Positions 51,212 to 60,658 are shown, counted from the first letter of the stretch. The stretch: 64,000 nt of DNA from Halomonas halophila (GCF_030406665.1 NZ_CP129121.1:2666001-2730000); one strand, 5' to 3'. The notes: a model not told the origin generated them from the letters alone. Numbers and translations are program-made.

Positions 51212-52783
51212 TCAGGACTTCTGGAACATGGCGAGCATCCGGCGCGTGACCTGGAAGCCCCCCACGATGTTGATGGTGGCGATCAGCACCGAGATGCCGG
51301 CGAGCAGGCTCACCAGGGCACTGCCGGAGCCGATCTGCAGCACCGCGCCGAGCACGATGATGCCGGAGATGGCGTTGGTCACGGCCATCAGCGGGGTGTG
51401 CAGCGAGTGGCTGACGCCCCAGATCACCTGGAAGCCCACGAAGCAGGCCAGGGCGAAGACAATGAAGTGCGACATGAACGACGCCGGGGCCACCTGGCCG
51501 AGCAGCAGCATCAGCGCGCCGCCCACGCCCAGCAGCGTCGCCTGACGCTTGGTCTGGGAGACGAAGGCGGCGTGTTCGGCGGCCTTCTTCTCCTCCGGCG
51601 TCGGCTCGGGCTCCTTCGGCTTCGGCTTGGCCGCGGCGATCGCCTGCACCTTGGGCGGCGGCGGCGGGAAGGTGATGTCGCCCTCGAAGGCCACCGTGGA
51701 CCCACGGATGACGTCGTCATCCATGTCATGGTGGATGACGCCATCCTTCTCCGGCGTCAGGTCGGTCAGCATGTGGCGGATATTGGTGGCGTAGAGCAGC
51801 GAGGCCTGGGTCGCCATGCGCGACGGGAAGTCGGTGTACCCGACCACGATCACGCCGTTGTCGGTGACGATGCGCTCGTCGGGCACGGTCAGGTCGCAGT
51901 TGCCGCCCTTCTCGGCGGCCAGGTCGACGATCACCGAGCCCGGCTTCATGGCCTTGACCATGTCCTCGAGCCAAAGCTTGGGCGCCGGGCGGCCGGGGAT
52001 CAGCGCGGTGGTGATGACGATGTCGACGTCCGGGGCCTGCTCGCGGAACAGCGCCAGCTGCTTCTCGCGGAACTCGGGGCTGGAGGGCGCCGCATAGCCG
52101 CCGCTGCCCGAGCCGTCCTGGCTGTCCTCGAAGTCGAGGAACAGGAACTCGGCACCCATGGACTCGATCTGCTCGGCCACCTCGGGGCGCACGTCGAAGG
52201 CGCGCACCACGGCGCCCAGGCTGGTCGCGGTGCCGATGGCGGCGAGACCCGCGACGCCGGCGCCGACGATCAGCACCTTGGCCGGCGGCACCTTGCCCGC
52301 GGCGGTCACCTGACCGGTGAAGAAGCGCCCGAACTGGTTGCCCGCCTCGATCACCGCGCGATAGCCGGCGATGTTGGCCGTGGAGGACAGGGCGTCCATC
52401 TTCTGAGCCCGCGAGATGCGCGGCACCATGTCCATGGCGATGACGTTGGCGCCGGTGTCGCGGCAGCGCTCGAGCAGCGGCTCGTTCTGGGCGGGCCAGA
52501 AGAACGAGATCAGGGTCTTGCCCTTGCCCAGGTAGCCGACCTCATCCTCGACGGGCTCGCGGACCTTGACCACCACCTCGGCGGCGTTCCACAGCGCCTC
52601 GGCCCCGTCGACGACGGTGACGCCGACCGAACGGTAGGCGTCGTCATCGAAACCGGCGGCCGAACCGGCGCCGGCTTCGATCAGGCATTCGTGTCCCAGC
52701 TTCTGGATCTGTTGCGCGCTTTCCGGGGTCAGCGCAACACGCGCCTCCCCGGAGGCATGCTCCTTGGGTGCACCAATCTTCAC
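51212..52783 (-). CDS. pntA: NAD(P) transhydrogenase subunit alpha
   Basis: PntA binds NAD(H) and has membrane helices of the transhydrogenase. The 523-residue protein has the alanine-dehydrogenase-like NAD domain (MKIGAPKEHASGEARVALTP, VLIVGAGVAGLAAIGTATSL) and C-terminal helices from about residue 400. Start is GTG at 52783 with GGGAGA seven bases upstream. A Pro/Lys/Glu-rich linker (residues about 370-400) joins the two parts. Confidence 0.96.
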   Translation of the reverse strand: MKIGAPKEHASGEARVALTPESAQQIQKLGHECLIEAGAGSAAGFDDDAYRSVGVTVVDGAEALWNAAEVVVKVREPVEDEVGYLGKGKTLISFFWPAQNEPLLERCRDTGANVIAMDMVPRISRAQKMDALSSTANIAGYRAVIEAGNQFGRFFTGQVTAAGKVPPAKVLIVGAGVAGLAAIGTATSLGAVVRAFDVRPEVAEQIESMGAEFLFLDFEDSQDGSGSGGYAAPSSPEFREKQLALFREQAPDVDIVITTALIPGRPAPKLWLEDMVKAMKPGSVIVDLAAEKGGNCDLTVPDERIVTDNGVIVVGYTDFPSRMATQASLLYATNIRHMLTDLTPEKDGVIHHDMDDDVIRGSTVAFEGDITFPPPPPKVQAIAAAKPKPKEPEPTPEEKKAAEHAAFVSQTKRQATLLGVGGALMLLLGQVAPASFMSHFIVFALACFVGFQVIWGVSHSLHTPLMAVTNAISGIIVLGAVLQIGSGSALVSLLAGISVLIATINIVGGFQVTRRMLAMFQKS

Positions 52784-53138
52784 GTTGGATCTCCCGTTTT
52801 GGCGTTATTGAAACTTTCGAAACACCGCAGTCTTGCCTAGGCATGCGGGAATCTCAACCCGCATGACGGCCATGACAGCGTCGCTGTCGGAAACGATATG
52901 TCCTTGAAAATCCGTCGATCCAATTGACGTGGACGTCAAGGTCAAGCGACGAGGCGCGAGGCCACGGCGCCTGTCATCGAGCGCTCCGGTCATGTCCGTG
53001 GTGGACGGCATCGGGGAAGACTGGAAGGAAAAAAGAGAGGAAAAGGAAAAAAAGCACGAAACGAAACGCGCCGATCACCTTGCGGAGATCGGCGCGTCCG
53101 GCATGCCGCCCTTCAGGGCGACGACAATGGCACCGTGA
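52784..53138. other. intergenic region between htpG and pntA
   Basis: This 355-bp region contains a purine-rich stretch (about 53020-53065, GGAAAAAAGAGAGG and similar) and the htpG terminator. The pntA promoter should lie near 52800-52930 but no clear -35/-10 pair was found. Confidence 0.5.
53066..53097 (-). terminator. terminator after htpG
   Basis: ACGCGCCGATC pairs perfectly with GATCGGCGCGT around ten bases and is followed on the minus strand by TTCGTTTCG. Confidence 0.65.
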
Positions 53139-55043
53139 TCAGGCGCCGAGCAGCGCGTTCAGGCGCTTGACGTAGGCCGCCGGGTCGTCGAGATGGCCGC
53201 CCTCGGCGATGATCGCCTGGTCGAGCAGGATCCGCGACAGATCGGCGAAGCCATCCCCCTCGGCGCTCTCGAGGCGCGCCACCAGGGCGTGCTCGGGGTT
53301 GAGCTCGAGGATCGGCTTGACCTCCGGCAGCGGCTGGCCGGCGGCTTCCATGATGCGGCGCATCTGGTAGCCCATCTCGTGCTCCGGCAGCACCACGCAG
53401 GCCGGAGAATCGGTCAGGCGATGGGTCACCTTGACCTCCTGGACCTCATCACCGAGCGCTTCCTTGACGCGCTTGACCAGCTCTTCCTTGGCCTTGGCGG
53501 TCTCTTCCTGGGCCTTCTTCTCGTCCTCGTCCTCGACCTCGCCGAGGTCCAGGTCGCCCTTGGCCACGTCGACGAACGGCTTGCCCTCGAACTCGGTGAG
53601 GTGGCTCATCAGCCACTCATCGATGCGGTCGTGGAGCAGCAGGACCTCGATGCCCTTCTTGCGGAAGATCTCCAGGTGCGGGCTGTTCTTGGTCGCGTTG
53701 AAGCCGTCGGCGACGATGTAGTAGATCTTCTCCTGACCTTCCTTCATGCGCCCGATGTAGTCGGCCAGCGACTGGTCCTGGGTGGCGCTGTCGGTGTGGG
53801 TGCTGGAGAAGCGCAGCAGGCCGGCGATCTTCTCGCGGTTGGCGTGATCCTCCGCCGGGCCTTCCTTGAGCACGCTGCCGAAGGTGTTCCAGAAGGTCTG
53901 GTAGGCCTCGGGATCCTTGGCCAGCTTCTTGAGCATGTCGAGGGAGCGCTTGGTCAGCGCGCTCTTGATCTTCTCGACCTGCGGGTCCTGCTGCAGCAGC
54001 TCGCGGGACACGTTCAACGACAGGTCGCGGGTGTCCAGCACGCCCTTGATGAAGCGCAGGTAGAGCGGCAGGAACTGCTCGGCGTCGTCCATGATGAAGA
54101 CGCGCTGAACGTAGAGCTTCACGCCGCGGGCGCCGTCACGCTCGTAGAGATCGAACGGGGCGCGGCCCGGCACGTAGAGCAGGCTGGTGTACTCGAGCTT
54201 GCCCTCGACCTTGTTGTGGCTCCAGGTCAACGGATCGCTGAAGTCGTGGGCCACGTGCTTGTAGAAGGCCTTGTACTCGTCGTCGGTAAGTTCGCTCTTG
54301 GGGCGCACCCACAGCGCGGTGGCCTCGTTCACGGTCTCCCAGCTGACGGTCTCGCTGCCCTCGATCTCGTTGCCGTCCTCGTCGCGGGCGGTCTCGGTCT
54401 TGGGCATGCGCACCGGCACTTCGATGTGGTCGGAGTACTTGCGCACCAGGTTCTGCAAACGGAAGTCGTCGGCGAACTCGCCGGCGTCTTCCTTGAGGTG
54501 CAGCACGATCTCGGTGCCATGGGCCTGGCGCTCGATGTCGGCGACGCTGAACTCACCCTCGCCGCGGGAGTGCCACTCGACGCCCTCGCCCTGGTCGGTG
54601 CCCGCCTTGCGGGTACGCACCGTGACCTCGTCGGCGACGATGAAGCCGGAATAGAAGCCGACGCCGAACTGGCCGATCAGGCGGGCGTCCTTCTGCTGCT
54701 CGCCGGAGAGCTGCTTGAGGAACTCGGCGGTGCCGCTGCGGGCGATGGTGCCGAGGTTCTCGATCACTTCGTCACGATTCATGCCGATGCCGTTGTCGCG
54801 CACGGTCACGGTGCCGGCCTCGGCGTCATGCTCGATCTCGATGCGCAGCTCGCTGTCGCCCTCGTAGAGAGCGTCGTTGTCCAGCGCGGCGTAGCGCAGC
54901 TTGTCGCAGGCGTCGGCGGCGTTGGAGATCAGCTCGCGCAGGAAGATTTCCCTGTTGGAATACAGGGAGTGAATCATCAGGTGCAGCAGTTGCTTGACCT
55001 CGGTCTGGAAGCCGAGGGTCTCTTCACGAGTAGCAGTGGTCAT
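53139..55043 (-). CDS. htpG: molecular chaperone HtpG (Hsp90)
   Basis: HtpG is the bacterial Hsp90 chaperone. The 634-residue protein has the GHKL ATPase domain (residues about 1-220: LRELISNAADACDKLRY, RDNGIGM, IGQFGVGFYSGFIVA), the middle domain with ISRELLQQ-type segment (NVSRELLQQDP) and a C-terminal dimerisation domain. The ATG at 55043 is standard. A sigma-32-like promoter lies about 65 bases upstream. Confidence 0.97.
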   Translation of the reverse strand: MTTATREETLGFQTEVKQLLHLMIHSLYSNREIFLRELISNAADACDKLRYAALDNDALYEGDSELRIEIEHDAEAGTVTVRDNGIGMNRDEVIENLGTIARSGTAEFLKQLSGEQQKDARLIGQFGVGFYSGFIVADEVTVRTRKAGTDQGEGVEWHSRGEGEFSVADIERQAHGTEIVLHLKEDAGEFADDFRLQNLVRKYSDHIEVPVRMPKTETARDEDGNEIEGSETVSWETVNEATALWVRPKSELTDDEYKAFYKHVAHDFSDPLTWSHNKVEGKLEYTSLLYVPGRAPFDLYERDGARGVKLYVQRVFIMDDAEQFLPLYLRFIKGVLDTRDLSLNVSRELLQQDPQVEKIKSALTKRSLDMLKKLAKDPEAYQTFWNTFGSVLKEGPAEDHANREKIAGLLRFSSTHTDSATQDQSLADYIGRMKEGQEKIYYIVADGFNATKNSPHLEIFRKKGIEVLLLHDRIDEWLMSHLTEFEGKPFVDVAKGDLDLGEVEDEDEKKAQEETAKAKEELVKRVKEALGDEVQEVKVTHRLTDSPACVVLPEHEMGYQMRRIMEAAGQPLPEVKPILELNPEHALVARLESAEGDGFADLSRILLDQAIIAEGGHLDDPAAYVKRLNALLGA

Positions 55044-55107
55044 CTCTTGCGGACCCTTTGTCGACGGTTCGGCGGTGGCGAGGCCACCCTTTGCTTGGAT
55101 ACCGTCG

Positions 55108-55135
55108 ATATGGGGACCGGCGAAGGTTTTTCAAC
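55108..55135 (-). promoter_or_regulatory. sigma-32-type heat-shock promoter of htpG
   Basis: GTTGAAA (55135-55129), 13 bases, CCCCATAT (55115-55108) matches the heat-shock consensus CTTGAAA/CCCCATNT well. It overlaps the stop codon of the YkvA-like gene. Confidence 0.75.
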
Positions 55136-55448
55136 CGTCGTTCTCGCGCCAGGCGCGATAGCCCTCCAGTGCACGGTCGACCCGGGTCAGCAGCCAGCCG
55201 ACGATCATCGCATCATCGACCAGCCCCACCACCAGCAGCACGTCCGGAATCAGGTCCAGCGGCGAGATCAGATAGACCAGGGCGACCAGCATCCACAGCA
55301 GCGCCGACCAGGGCACCGGTCGATAGCGTCCGCGCACCACGTCGGCCAGCATCGGCGGGAACCAGCGCAGGGCGCGGCGCATGCGCAGGAAGACGCCGGC
55401 GCGGCGCTTGATGCGCGTGAGCGGCGGGGAACCATCGGGGCGTGCCAT
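55131..55448 (-). CDS. YkvA-family (DUF1232) membrane protein
   Basis: The 105-residue protein has the DUF1232 signature YLISPLDLIPDVLLVVGLVDD (residues about 60-80) with adjoining hydrophobic helices and a basic N-terminus. The function of the family is unknown. It lies immediately upstream of htpG on the same strand; the htpG promoter overlaps its stop. Confidence 0.85.
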   Translation of the reverse strand: MARPDGSPPLTRIKRRAGVFLRMRRALRWFPPMLADVVRGRYRPVPWSALLWMLVALVYLISPLDLIPDVLLVVGLVDDAMIVGWLLTRVDRALEGYRAWRENDG

Positions 55449-55600
55449 GAGCGCTCTCCTTGCCGAGTGTCGGATTCACCGCTACAGAATGAGGAGAGTG
55501 TCGGCGGAATGCCAGCCGTCGGCCCCGAGCGACACTACTCAAGCGCCGCGCCATGGGCGACCATGGGAGCCCGCTCCACGCACCCTCGAGAGGCGACACG

Positions 55601-57559
55601 ATGCCCAACACCCCGTTCCGCATCCCCTGGAAGCCCCTGCTGACCGCCGCCCTGCTGTGCCTGCCGGCCACCGGCCAGGCCCAGCCCGGCGACGGCGACG
55701 GCGCCATGCGCGATGCCCTCCAGGCCGCGCGGGCCAAGGACTGGTCCGCCATCGACCGGGCCGCCATCGCCGATCACGCGCTGGCCGGCTACGTCGACTA
55801 TCACCGCCTCAAGGCGCGGCTGCCCGGCACCTCGCCGAACGAGGTCAACGCCTTCATCGACGCCAACGCCGATTCCCCGCTGGCCGGCTGGATGCGCGGT
55901 CAGGCCATTTCGGCCTACGGCGAGGCCGGCCGCTACCGGGACCTGCTGGCGGTGGCCGATGGCGAGCCCCGCGGCACCGCGCGCCAGTGCCACTACTATG
56001 CCGCCTTGCTCGGCAGCGATCCGGCCACCGCCGCCGAGGGCGGCCGCGAGCTGTGGCGGGCCGGCCACTCGCAGCCGGATGCCTGCGACCCGCTGTTCAA
56101 CACCCTGCGCGCCCGCGGCGAGATCGGCCCGGAGCAGGTCTGGGAGCGTCTCACCCTGGCCTGGCAGGCCGGCGAGACCGGCATGGTCGGCTACCTCGGC
56201 CGCCAGCTCGGCGACGACTGGGCCGGCGCCCGGGCCGCCCTGGAACGCCTCGACGACGATCTATCGGCGATCACCCGGGTGCCGAGCTGCATCGGACCGG
56301 ACTGTCGCGGTAGCGGGGCGCTGTTCGCCGCGGCCATGCACGACTACACCCGCGCCGACACCCAGGCGGCGCTGGCGGCCTGGCGCCGGCTGTCGCCACA
56401 GCTGGCCATCGACGAGGCCCATCGTCACGAGATCGAGCATGATCTGGCCTTCTATTCGCTGGTGCGCGACGTCTCGCCCAACCGCGACTGGGTCGACGGC
56501 GTGCTGCCGCGCCTCGACGACACCGACCTCACCGTGCTGCGCATCCGCGTCGCCCTGGCCGACCGCGACTGGGCCGACGTGCTGGCCTGGGCCGATCGTC
56601 TGCCCGCCGAAGAGGCCAGCGATGCCCGCTGGCAGTACTGGCAGGCCCGCGCCCTGGAACAGCTCGGCGACGACGCCGGCGCGAATGCGGCCTACGCCCG
56701 TGCCGCCGAGCAGCGCAGCTTCTACGGCTTCGCCGCCGCCGATCATCTCGGCCAGCCCTACGCCCTGAACCGGGCCGACACCTCGGTCGACGAGGCCCGC
56801 CGCCGGGACATCGCCGCCATGCCGGCGGTCCAGCGCACCGAGGCGCTGCTGCGCATCGGCGAGCCGGGCCTGGCCAGCAGCGAGTGGTATGCCGCCGCGG
56901 CCCGTGTCTCCTCCGACCGGGCCATGGCGATGGCCGACTACGCGGCGCGCCGCGACTGGCCCGCCCGGCTGGTCCAGACCACCATAGCCGCCGGGCTGTG
57001 GGACGCCCTGGAATGGCGCTTCCCCGAGGCCTATCGCGATGACTTCCTGCACTGGGGCCGGCGCCACGACGTCGACCCCTATCTGCTGATGGGCATCGCC
57101 CGGCGCGAGAGCGCCTACAATCCGGAGGCCCTGTCGCCGGTCGGCGCCCGCGGCCTGATGCAGCTGATGCCGGGCACCGCCAGCCAGGTCAGCCGCCAGC
57201 TCGGCATGGCCGATCCGGGCCGCTACGGCGTCCTCGAGCCCTCGGTCAACATCCGCCTCGGCAGCGCCTACATCGGCGAGATGATGGACCGCTATCGCGG
57301 CAACCGCCTGGCCGCCACCGCCGCCTACAACGCCGGCCCCGGCCGGGTCGATAGCTGGCTGCGCGACGCCCCGCAGCAGTTCGACCTGTTCGTCGAGTCG
57401 ATCCCCTTCCGCGAGACGCGCCGCTACGTGCAAGCGGTGATGGCCTACCGGGTGATCTTCGAGAGCCTGGCCAATGGCGGCAACACTCGCGGCGTGGCGA
57501 TGCTGACGCCGGCGGAGCGCCAGGGCGACTACGACCGCTCGCTGCTGGCACGCCGCTGA
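55601..57559 (+). CDS. slt: soluble lytic murein transglycosylase
   Basis: Slt cleaves peptidoglycan glycan strands in the periplasm. The 652-residue precursor has a signal peptide (to about residue 28, GQAQP), a long alpha-superhelical U/L domain and a C-terminal lysozyme-like domain with catalytic Glu in ARRESAYNPEALSPVGARG, LMQLMPGTA and TAAYNAGPGRV. The ATG at 55601 follows GAGG; the frame is open further upstream without start signals. Confidence 0.94.
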   Translation: MPNTPFRIPWKPLLTAALLCLPATGQAQPGDGDGAMRDALQAARAKDWSAIDRAAIADHALAGYVDYHRLKARLPGTSPNEVNAFIDANADSPLAGWMRGQAISAYGEAGRYRDLLAVADGEPRGTARQCHYYAALLGSDPATAAEGGRELWRAGHSQPDACDPLFNTLRARGEIGPEQVWERLTLAWQAGETGMVGYLGRQLGDDWAGARAALERLDDDLSAITRVPSCIGPDCRGSGALFAAAMHDYTRADTQAALAAWRRLSPQLAIDEAHRHEIEHDLAFYSLVRDVSPNRDWVDGVLPRLDDTDLTVLRIRVALADRDWADVLAWADRLPAEEASDARWQYWQARALEQLGDDAGANAAYARAAEQRSFYGFAAADHLGQPYALNRADTSVDEARRRDIAAMPAVQRTEALLRIGEPGLASSEWYAAAARVSSDRAMAMADYAARRDWPARLVQTTIAAGLWDALEWRFPEAYRDDFLHWGRRHDVDPYLLMGIARRESAYNPEALSPVGARGLMQLMPGTASQVSRQLGMADPGRYGVLEPSVNIRLGSAYIGEMMDRYRGNRLAATAAYNAGPGRVDSWLRDAPQQFDLFVESIPFRETRRYVQAVMAYRVIFESLANGGNTRGVAMLTPAERQGDYDRSLLARR

Positions 57560-57596
57560 CCTTCGTGCCCTGCCCCAGCCGTAGAGTAGAAAAGAA

Positions 57597-57622
57597 GAAG
57601 GCCCGCCGAATGGCGGGCCTTC
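57597..57622. terminator. terminator between slt and lysE-type gene
   Basis: GAAGGCCCGCC pairs perfectly with GGCGGGCCTTC around GAAT. On the minus strand it is followed by a T-rich tract. Confidence 0.75.
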
Positions 57623-57688
57623 TCGATTCAGGGCCGGATACCGGACCGGCGAATCAGCGCCTCGCGCTAGGCCGGGCCAAGGTCAGCG

Positions 57689-58333
57689 CTATGTTGGCGC
57701 CCGGGTCAGCGCCAGCTTGGCACCGAAGGCCACCAGCACGCCGCCGGTGAGACCGTTGAGCCAGCGCGCGAGCACGGGGCTCGCCAGCCAGCGGCCGGCA
57801 CGGCCGACCAGCAGCACCACGGCGATCTGCCAGACGTTGGCGATCAAGAAGTGCACGCTGGCCAGCCACAGCGACTTGGCCAGGGCCGGATCGCCCGGGG
57901 AAATGAACTGGGGCAGGAAGGCCATGTAGAAGACCACCGTCTTGGGATTGAGCACGTTGGACAGCAGCCCCTCGCGCAGCGGCCGCCAGGCCGGCACCCG
58001 CTGGCGCTCGCCGTCCACCGCCCCCACCGGCAGCCCCTGGCCGCGGCGCGCCTCGCGGAGGCTGGCGATCCCCAGCCAGATCAGATAGGCGGCGCCGGCC
58101 AGCTTGAGCGCGGAGAAGGCCCAGGCCGACTGCAGCAGGATCAGCGAGATGCCCAGCGCCGAGACGGTGGCATGCACGAACAGCCCGGCGCAGATCGCCA
58201 GGCTGGTCAGCACGCCGTCACGCACGCCGCCGCGGGCGGTGTTGCGGATCACCAGCAGGGTGTCCACGCCGGGGGTGATGCTGAGCAGGGTGATGGCCAC
58301 CAGGAAGGGCCAGAACTGGGCGTCGAACCACAT
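57689..58333 (-). CDS. LysE/RhtB-family amino acid exporter
   Basis: The 214-residue membrane protein has six hydrophobic segments and the family motifs SITPGVDTLLVIRNTARGG near the N-terminus, LKLAGAAYLIWLGI and NPKTVVFYMAFLPQF. The exported amino acid cannot be predicted. It starts ten bases after the TM2-domain gene, so they are likely co-transcribed. Confidence 0.9.
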   Translation of the reverse strand: MWFDAQFWPFLVAITLLSITPGVDTLLVIRNTARGGVRDGVLTSLAICAGLFVHATVSALGISLILLQSAWAFSALKLAGAAYLIWLGIASLREARRGQGLPVGAVDGERQRVPAWRPLREGLLSNVLNPKTVVFYMAFLPQFISPGDPALAKSLWLASVHFLIANVWQIAVVLLVGRAGRWLASPVLARWLNGLTGGVLVAFGAKLALTRAPT

Positions 58334-58343
58334 CAGGCCGCCC

Positions 58344-58769
58344 TCACCCGCCGAACACGCCGCGCTTGGCGTGGCGCATGGATATCTGGTCGTTGAGCGT
58401 CCAGAAATCGTAGAGCACGCCCAGGCCGAACAGCCCCAGGGTGCACAGGTAGATCACTCCGGTGACCCACTTGCCCAGATAGAAGCGGTGCACGCCGAAG
58501 GCGCCGAGGAAGGTCAGCAGCAGCCAGGCCAGGGTGTAGTTGGTGGGACCGGCCTGAAAGCGCAGGTCGGCCTGCCGATCCATGGCCGGGATCAGGAACA
58601 GGTCGATCAGCCAGCCGATGCCGAGCAGGCCAAGGGTGAAGAACCAGATCGTGCCGGTGACCGGCTTGCCGTAGTAGAAGCGGTGTGCGCCGAGGAAGCC
58701 GAAGAGCCACAGCAGATAGCCGATGGCCTTGCTGTGGGTATCCTGAGAGGCGATGCGAGTGTGTTCCAT
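58344..58769 (-). CDS. double TM2-domain membrane protein
   Basis: The 141-residue protein carries two tandem TM2 domains: residues about 15-62 (FLGAHRFYYGKPVTGTIWFF) and about 77-125 (FGVHRFYLGKWVTGVIYL), each with the G-xHRFY-GK core and paired helices. The function of bacterial TM2 proteins is not established. The ATG is at 58769. Confidence 0.88.
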   Translation of the reverse strand: MEHTRIASQDTHSKAIGYLLWLFGFLGAHRFYYGKPVTGTIWFFTLGLLGIGWLIDLFLIPAMDRQADLRFQAGPTNYTLAWLLLTFLGAFGVHRFYLGKWVTGVIYLCTLGLFGLGVLYDFWTLNDQISMRHAKRGVFGG

Positions 58770-58870
58770 GGAAAAGTCTCGTCGATGCCCTGGAGGTCGC
58801 TGGACGCCCGGGGGCTGAGTGGCTACATTGACCTAGCGGGCGGAGGCACCAGTTTCACTGCGGCACGTTG

Positions 58871-58899
58871 TTGACGCAACCCTGGCGCTGATGCACTAT
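58871..58899 (+). promoter_or_regulatory. candidate promoter of the cold-shock gene
   Basis: TTGACG (58871-58876), 17 bases, CACTAT (58894-58899). It predicts a leader of about 155 bases, as is usual for cold-inducible csp mRNAs. Confidence 0.5.
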
Positions 58900-59063
58900 C
58901 CGCTGCGTAGGTTAGCAAGTAGAAAGTCGTCAGTTGTACTTCGATTCCTTCGATGCACCCGGTGCGCACTTCTTCTTTGTCTGCCCACGCAAGACGGGCT
59001 CGTGCCGTGTGAAACGGCCAATACGACCCAGCATCAATATTTAGTTTGTTAAGGAAATCGACA

Positions 59064-59270
59064 ATGGCAACTGGCACTGTCAAGTGGTTCAACGACACCA
59101 AGGGCTACGGCTTCATCTCTCCGGAAGACGGCGGTGATGACCTGTTCGTCCACTTCTCCGAAATTCAGGCTGAAGGCTTCAAGTCCCTGCAGGACGGCCA
59201 GAAGGTCTCCTTCGAAGTGACTCAGGGCAAGAAAGGCCTCCAGGCCTCCAACGTTCGCGTCGCCGAGTAA
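59064..59270 (+). CDS. cold-shock protein (CspA family)
   Basis: The 68-residue OB-fold protein binds single-stranded RNA/DNA. It begins MATGTVKWFNDTKGYGFISP with RNP1 (KGYGFI) and RNP2 (DLFVHFSEI). AAGGAAATCG precedes the ATG. The long AT-richer leader upstream suggests post-transcriptional cold regulation. The specific csp paralogue cannot be named. Confidence 0.95.
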   Translation: MATGTVKWFNDTKGYGFISPEDGGDDLFVHFSEIQAEGFKSLQDGQKVSFEVTQGKKGLQASNVRVAE

Positions 59271-59320
59271 ACTCGACCGACAGGACGATCGACCGCCGGC
59301 CATGCCGGCGGTTCGAGTAG

Positions 59321-59350
59321 AAAAAGGCCCGCCGTCCGGCGGGCCTTTTT
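59321..59350. terminator. bidirectional terminator after the cold-shock gene
   Basis: AAAAAGGCCCGCCG pairs perfectly with CGGCGGGCCTTTTT. It serves the csp gene and the convergent lipoprotein gene. Confidence 0.9.
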
Positions 59351-59366
59351 CGTGGGCGCTCGAGTC

Positions 59367-60095
59367 TCAGGGCGAGGCCGAATCGCCACCGCTCGCCTCG
59401 TCATCGAGCGAGTCGCCACTATCCGGCGGGGTCTCCGTGGCCTCGCGAATCTCGCTCGGCACGCCCTGCTCGGCCTGCTCGAACTGTTCGTCGATCTTGC
59501 GGCGAGCCTCCTCGAAGCGGCGCTCGGTCTCTTCGAGGATCGCCTCGACCTCGGGATCGGAGGTCGGCGCAATGCCGTCCGTCGCCATGGGCTCGGGGTC
59601 GAGGGCATCGTCCAGCTGACTCGCGTCCGCGGCGTCCATTTCCGGCAGCGACGCCTCGTCGGGCGTCTGCCGCGAGACTTCCTCGTACTGGCTGTCGATA
59701 TTCTGCTTGGCTTCCTCGAAGCGACGCTCGGTGTCCTTCAGGATCTGCTCGACCTCGGCCTCGGTTTCCTGCTCGGAAGGCGGCGCCATCTCGCCCGAGG
59801 GCACGACGTCGGCGGTCTCGGGCACGCTGGCCGGCGCGGCTTCCTCGGCCGTGGCATCCGGCATCGCGGCCTCGCCCTCGACGGACGCTTCGGCGTCGGA
59901 CGCCGCGTCGGCGCCATCGTCCCGGTCCGGCGCCGCCGTGACAGCATCCTCGGAGGCACTCCCCTCCTCGACGGCAGGCGCAGTGTTCGTGGCATCGCCG
60001 GCGGGCGCGGTCTCGTCGCTCGGTTCGCCCTCGTCGTTGCCGCAGCCTGCCAGGGCGATCGCGACCGCCAGAACGAGCGGTTTCCAGGGGGTCAT
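59367..60095 (-). CDS. acidic lipoprotein with an internal duplication
   Basis: The 242-residue precursor has a lipobox LAGC (Cys18) and a long Asp/Glu/Ala-rich, probably disordered region. Two related helical segments follow (EVEQILKDTERRFEEAKQNI and EVEAILEETERRFEEARRKI, starting near residues 112 and 181), each continuing DxQYEE/DEQFEQ. No enzymatic motif is seen. The composition suits a halophile. GAAGGAAGG precedes the ATG at 60095. Function is unknown. Confidence 0.75.
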   Translation of the reverse strand: MTPWKPLVLAVAIALAGCGNDEGEPSDETAPAGDATNTAPAVEEGSASEDAVTAAPDRDDGADAASDAEASVEGEAAMPDATAEEAAPASVPETADVVPSGEMAPPSEQETEAEVEQILKDTERRFEEAKQNIDSQYEEVSRQTPDEASLPEMDAADASQLDDALDPEPMATDGIAPTSDPEVEAILEETERRFEEARRKIDEQFEQAEQGVPSEIREATETPPDSGDSLDDEASGGDSASP

Positions 60096-60165
60096 GGCCT
60101 TCCTTCTCTTCGATGGGTGTCGAACGTCATTGCACCAAAGGGCGACGGGCACCGCAAGACAGGCC

Positions 60166-60594
60166 TCAGCGCGCGAACAGCTGCCCGGCGATGTCGCGGA
60201 AGGCCTTGAATTCGATGGCGTTGCCGCTGGGATCGCGGAAGAACATGGTGGCCTGCTCGCCCGGCTCACCGGCGAAGCGCACATAGGGCTCGATCTCGAA
60301 GCGGATGCCGGCATCGGTCAGCCGGTCGACCAGCGCCTCCCAGTCGGCCATTTCCAGCACCACGCCGAAGTGCGGCACCGGCACGCCGTGCCCGTCGACC
60401 GGGTTGCGATGGGTTTCCCGGGGCGACTCGCCGAGGGCGGGGTCGAGATGGCAGACGAACTGGTGACCGTAGAGATCGAAGTCGATCCAGGTATCGCTGC
60501 TGCGCCCTTCGGGGCAGCCCAGAAGCTCGCCGTAGAAGCGCCGCGCCTCGGACAGGTCGCGGACCGGCACGGCGAGATGGAACGGGGTCAACAT
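60166..60594 (-). CDS. VOC-family (glyoxalase/bleomycin resistance-like) protein
   Basis: The 142-residue protein has the VOC beta-alpha-beta pattern twice, with FHLAVPVRDLSEARRFYGEL at the start, HQFVCHLDP, PHFGVVLEMADW and MFFRDPSGNAIEFKAF with the usual metal-ligand Glu. Substrate unknown. AAGGAG lies eight bases before the ATG at 60594; a GTG two codons upstream is less well placed. Confidence 0.85.
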   Translation of the reverse strand: MLTPFHLAVPVRDLSEARRFYGELLGCPEGRSSDTWIDFDLYGHQFVCHLDPALGESPRETHRNPVDGHGVPVPHFGVVLEMADWEALVDRLTDAGIRFEIEPYVRFAGEPGEQATMFFRDPSGNAIEFKAFRDIAGQLFAR

Positions 60595-60658
60595 GTGCAC
60601 GTCTCCTTGAGCCAGGATGGCCTCATGATGCCGCGCCCGAGGCCGGCTGGCCAGTCGC

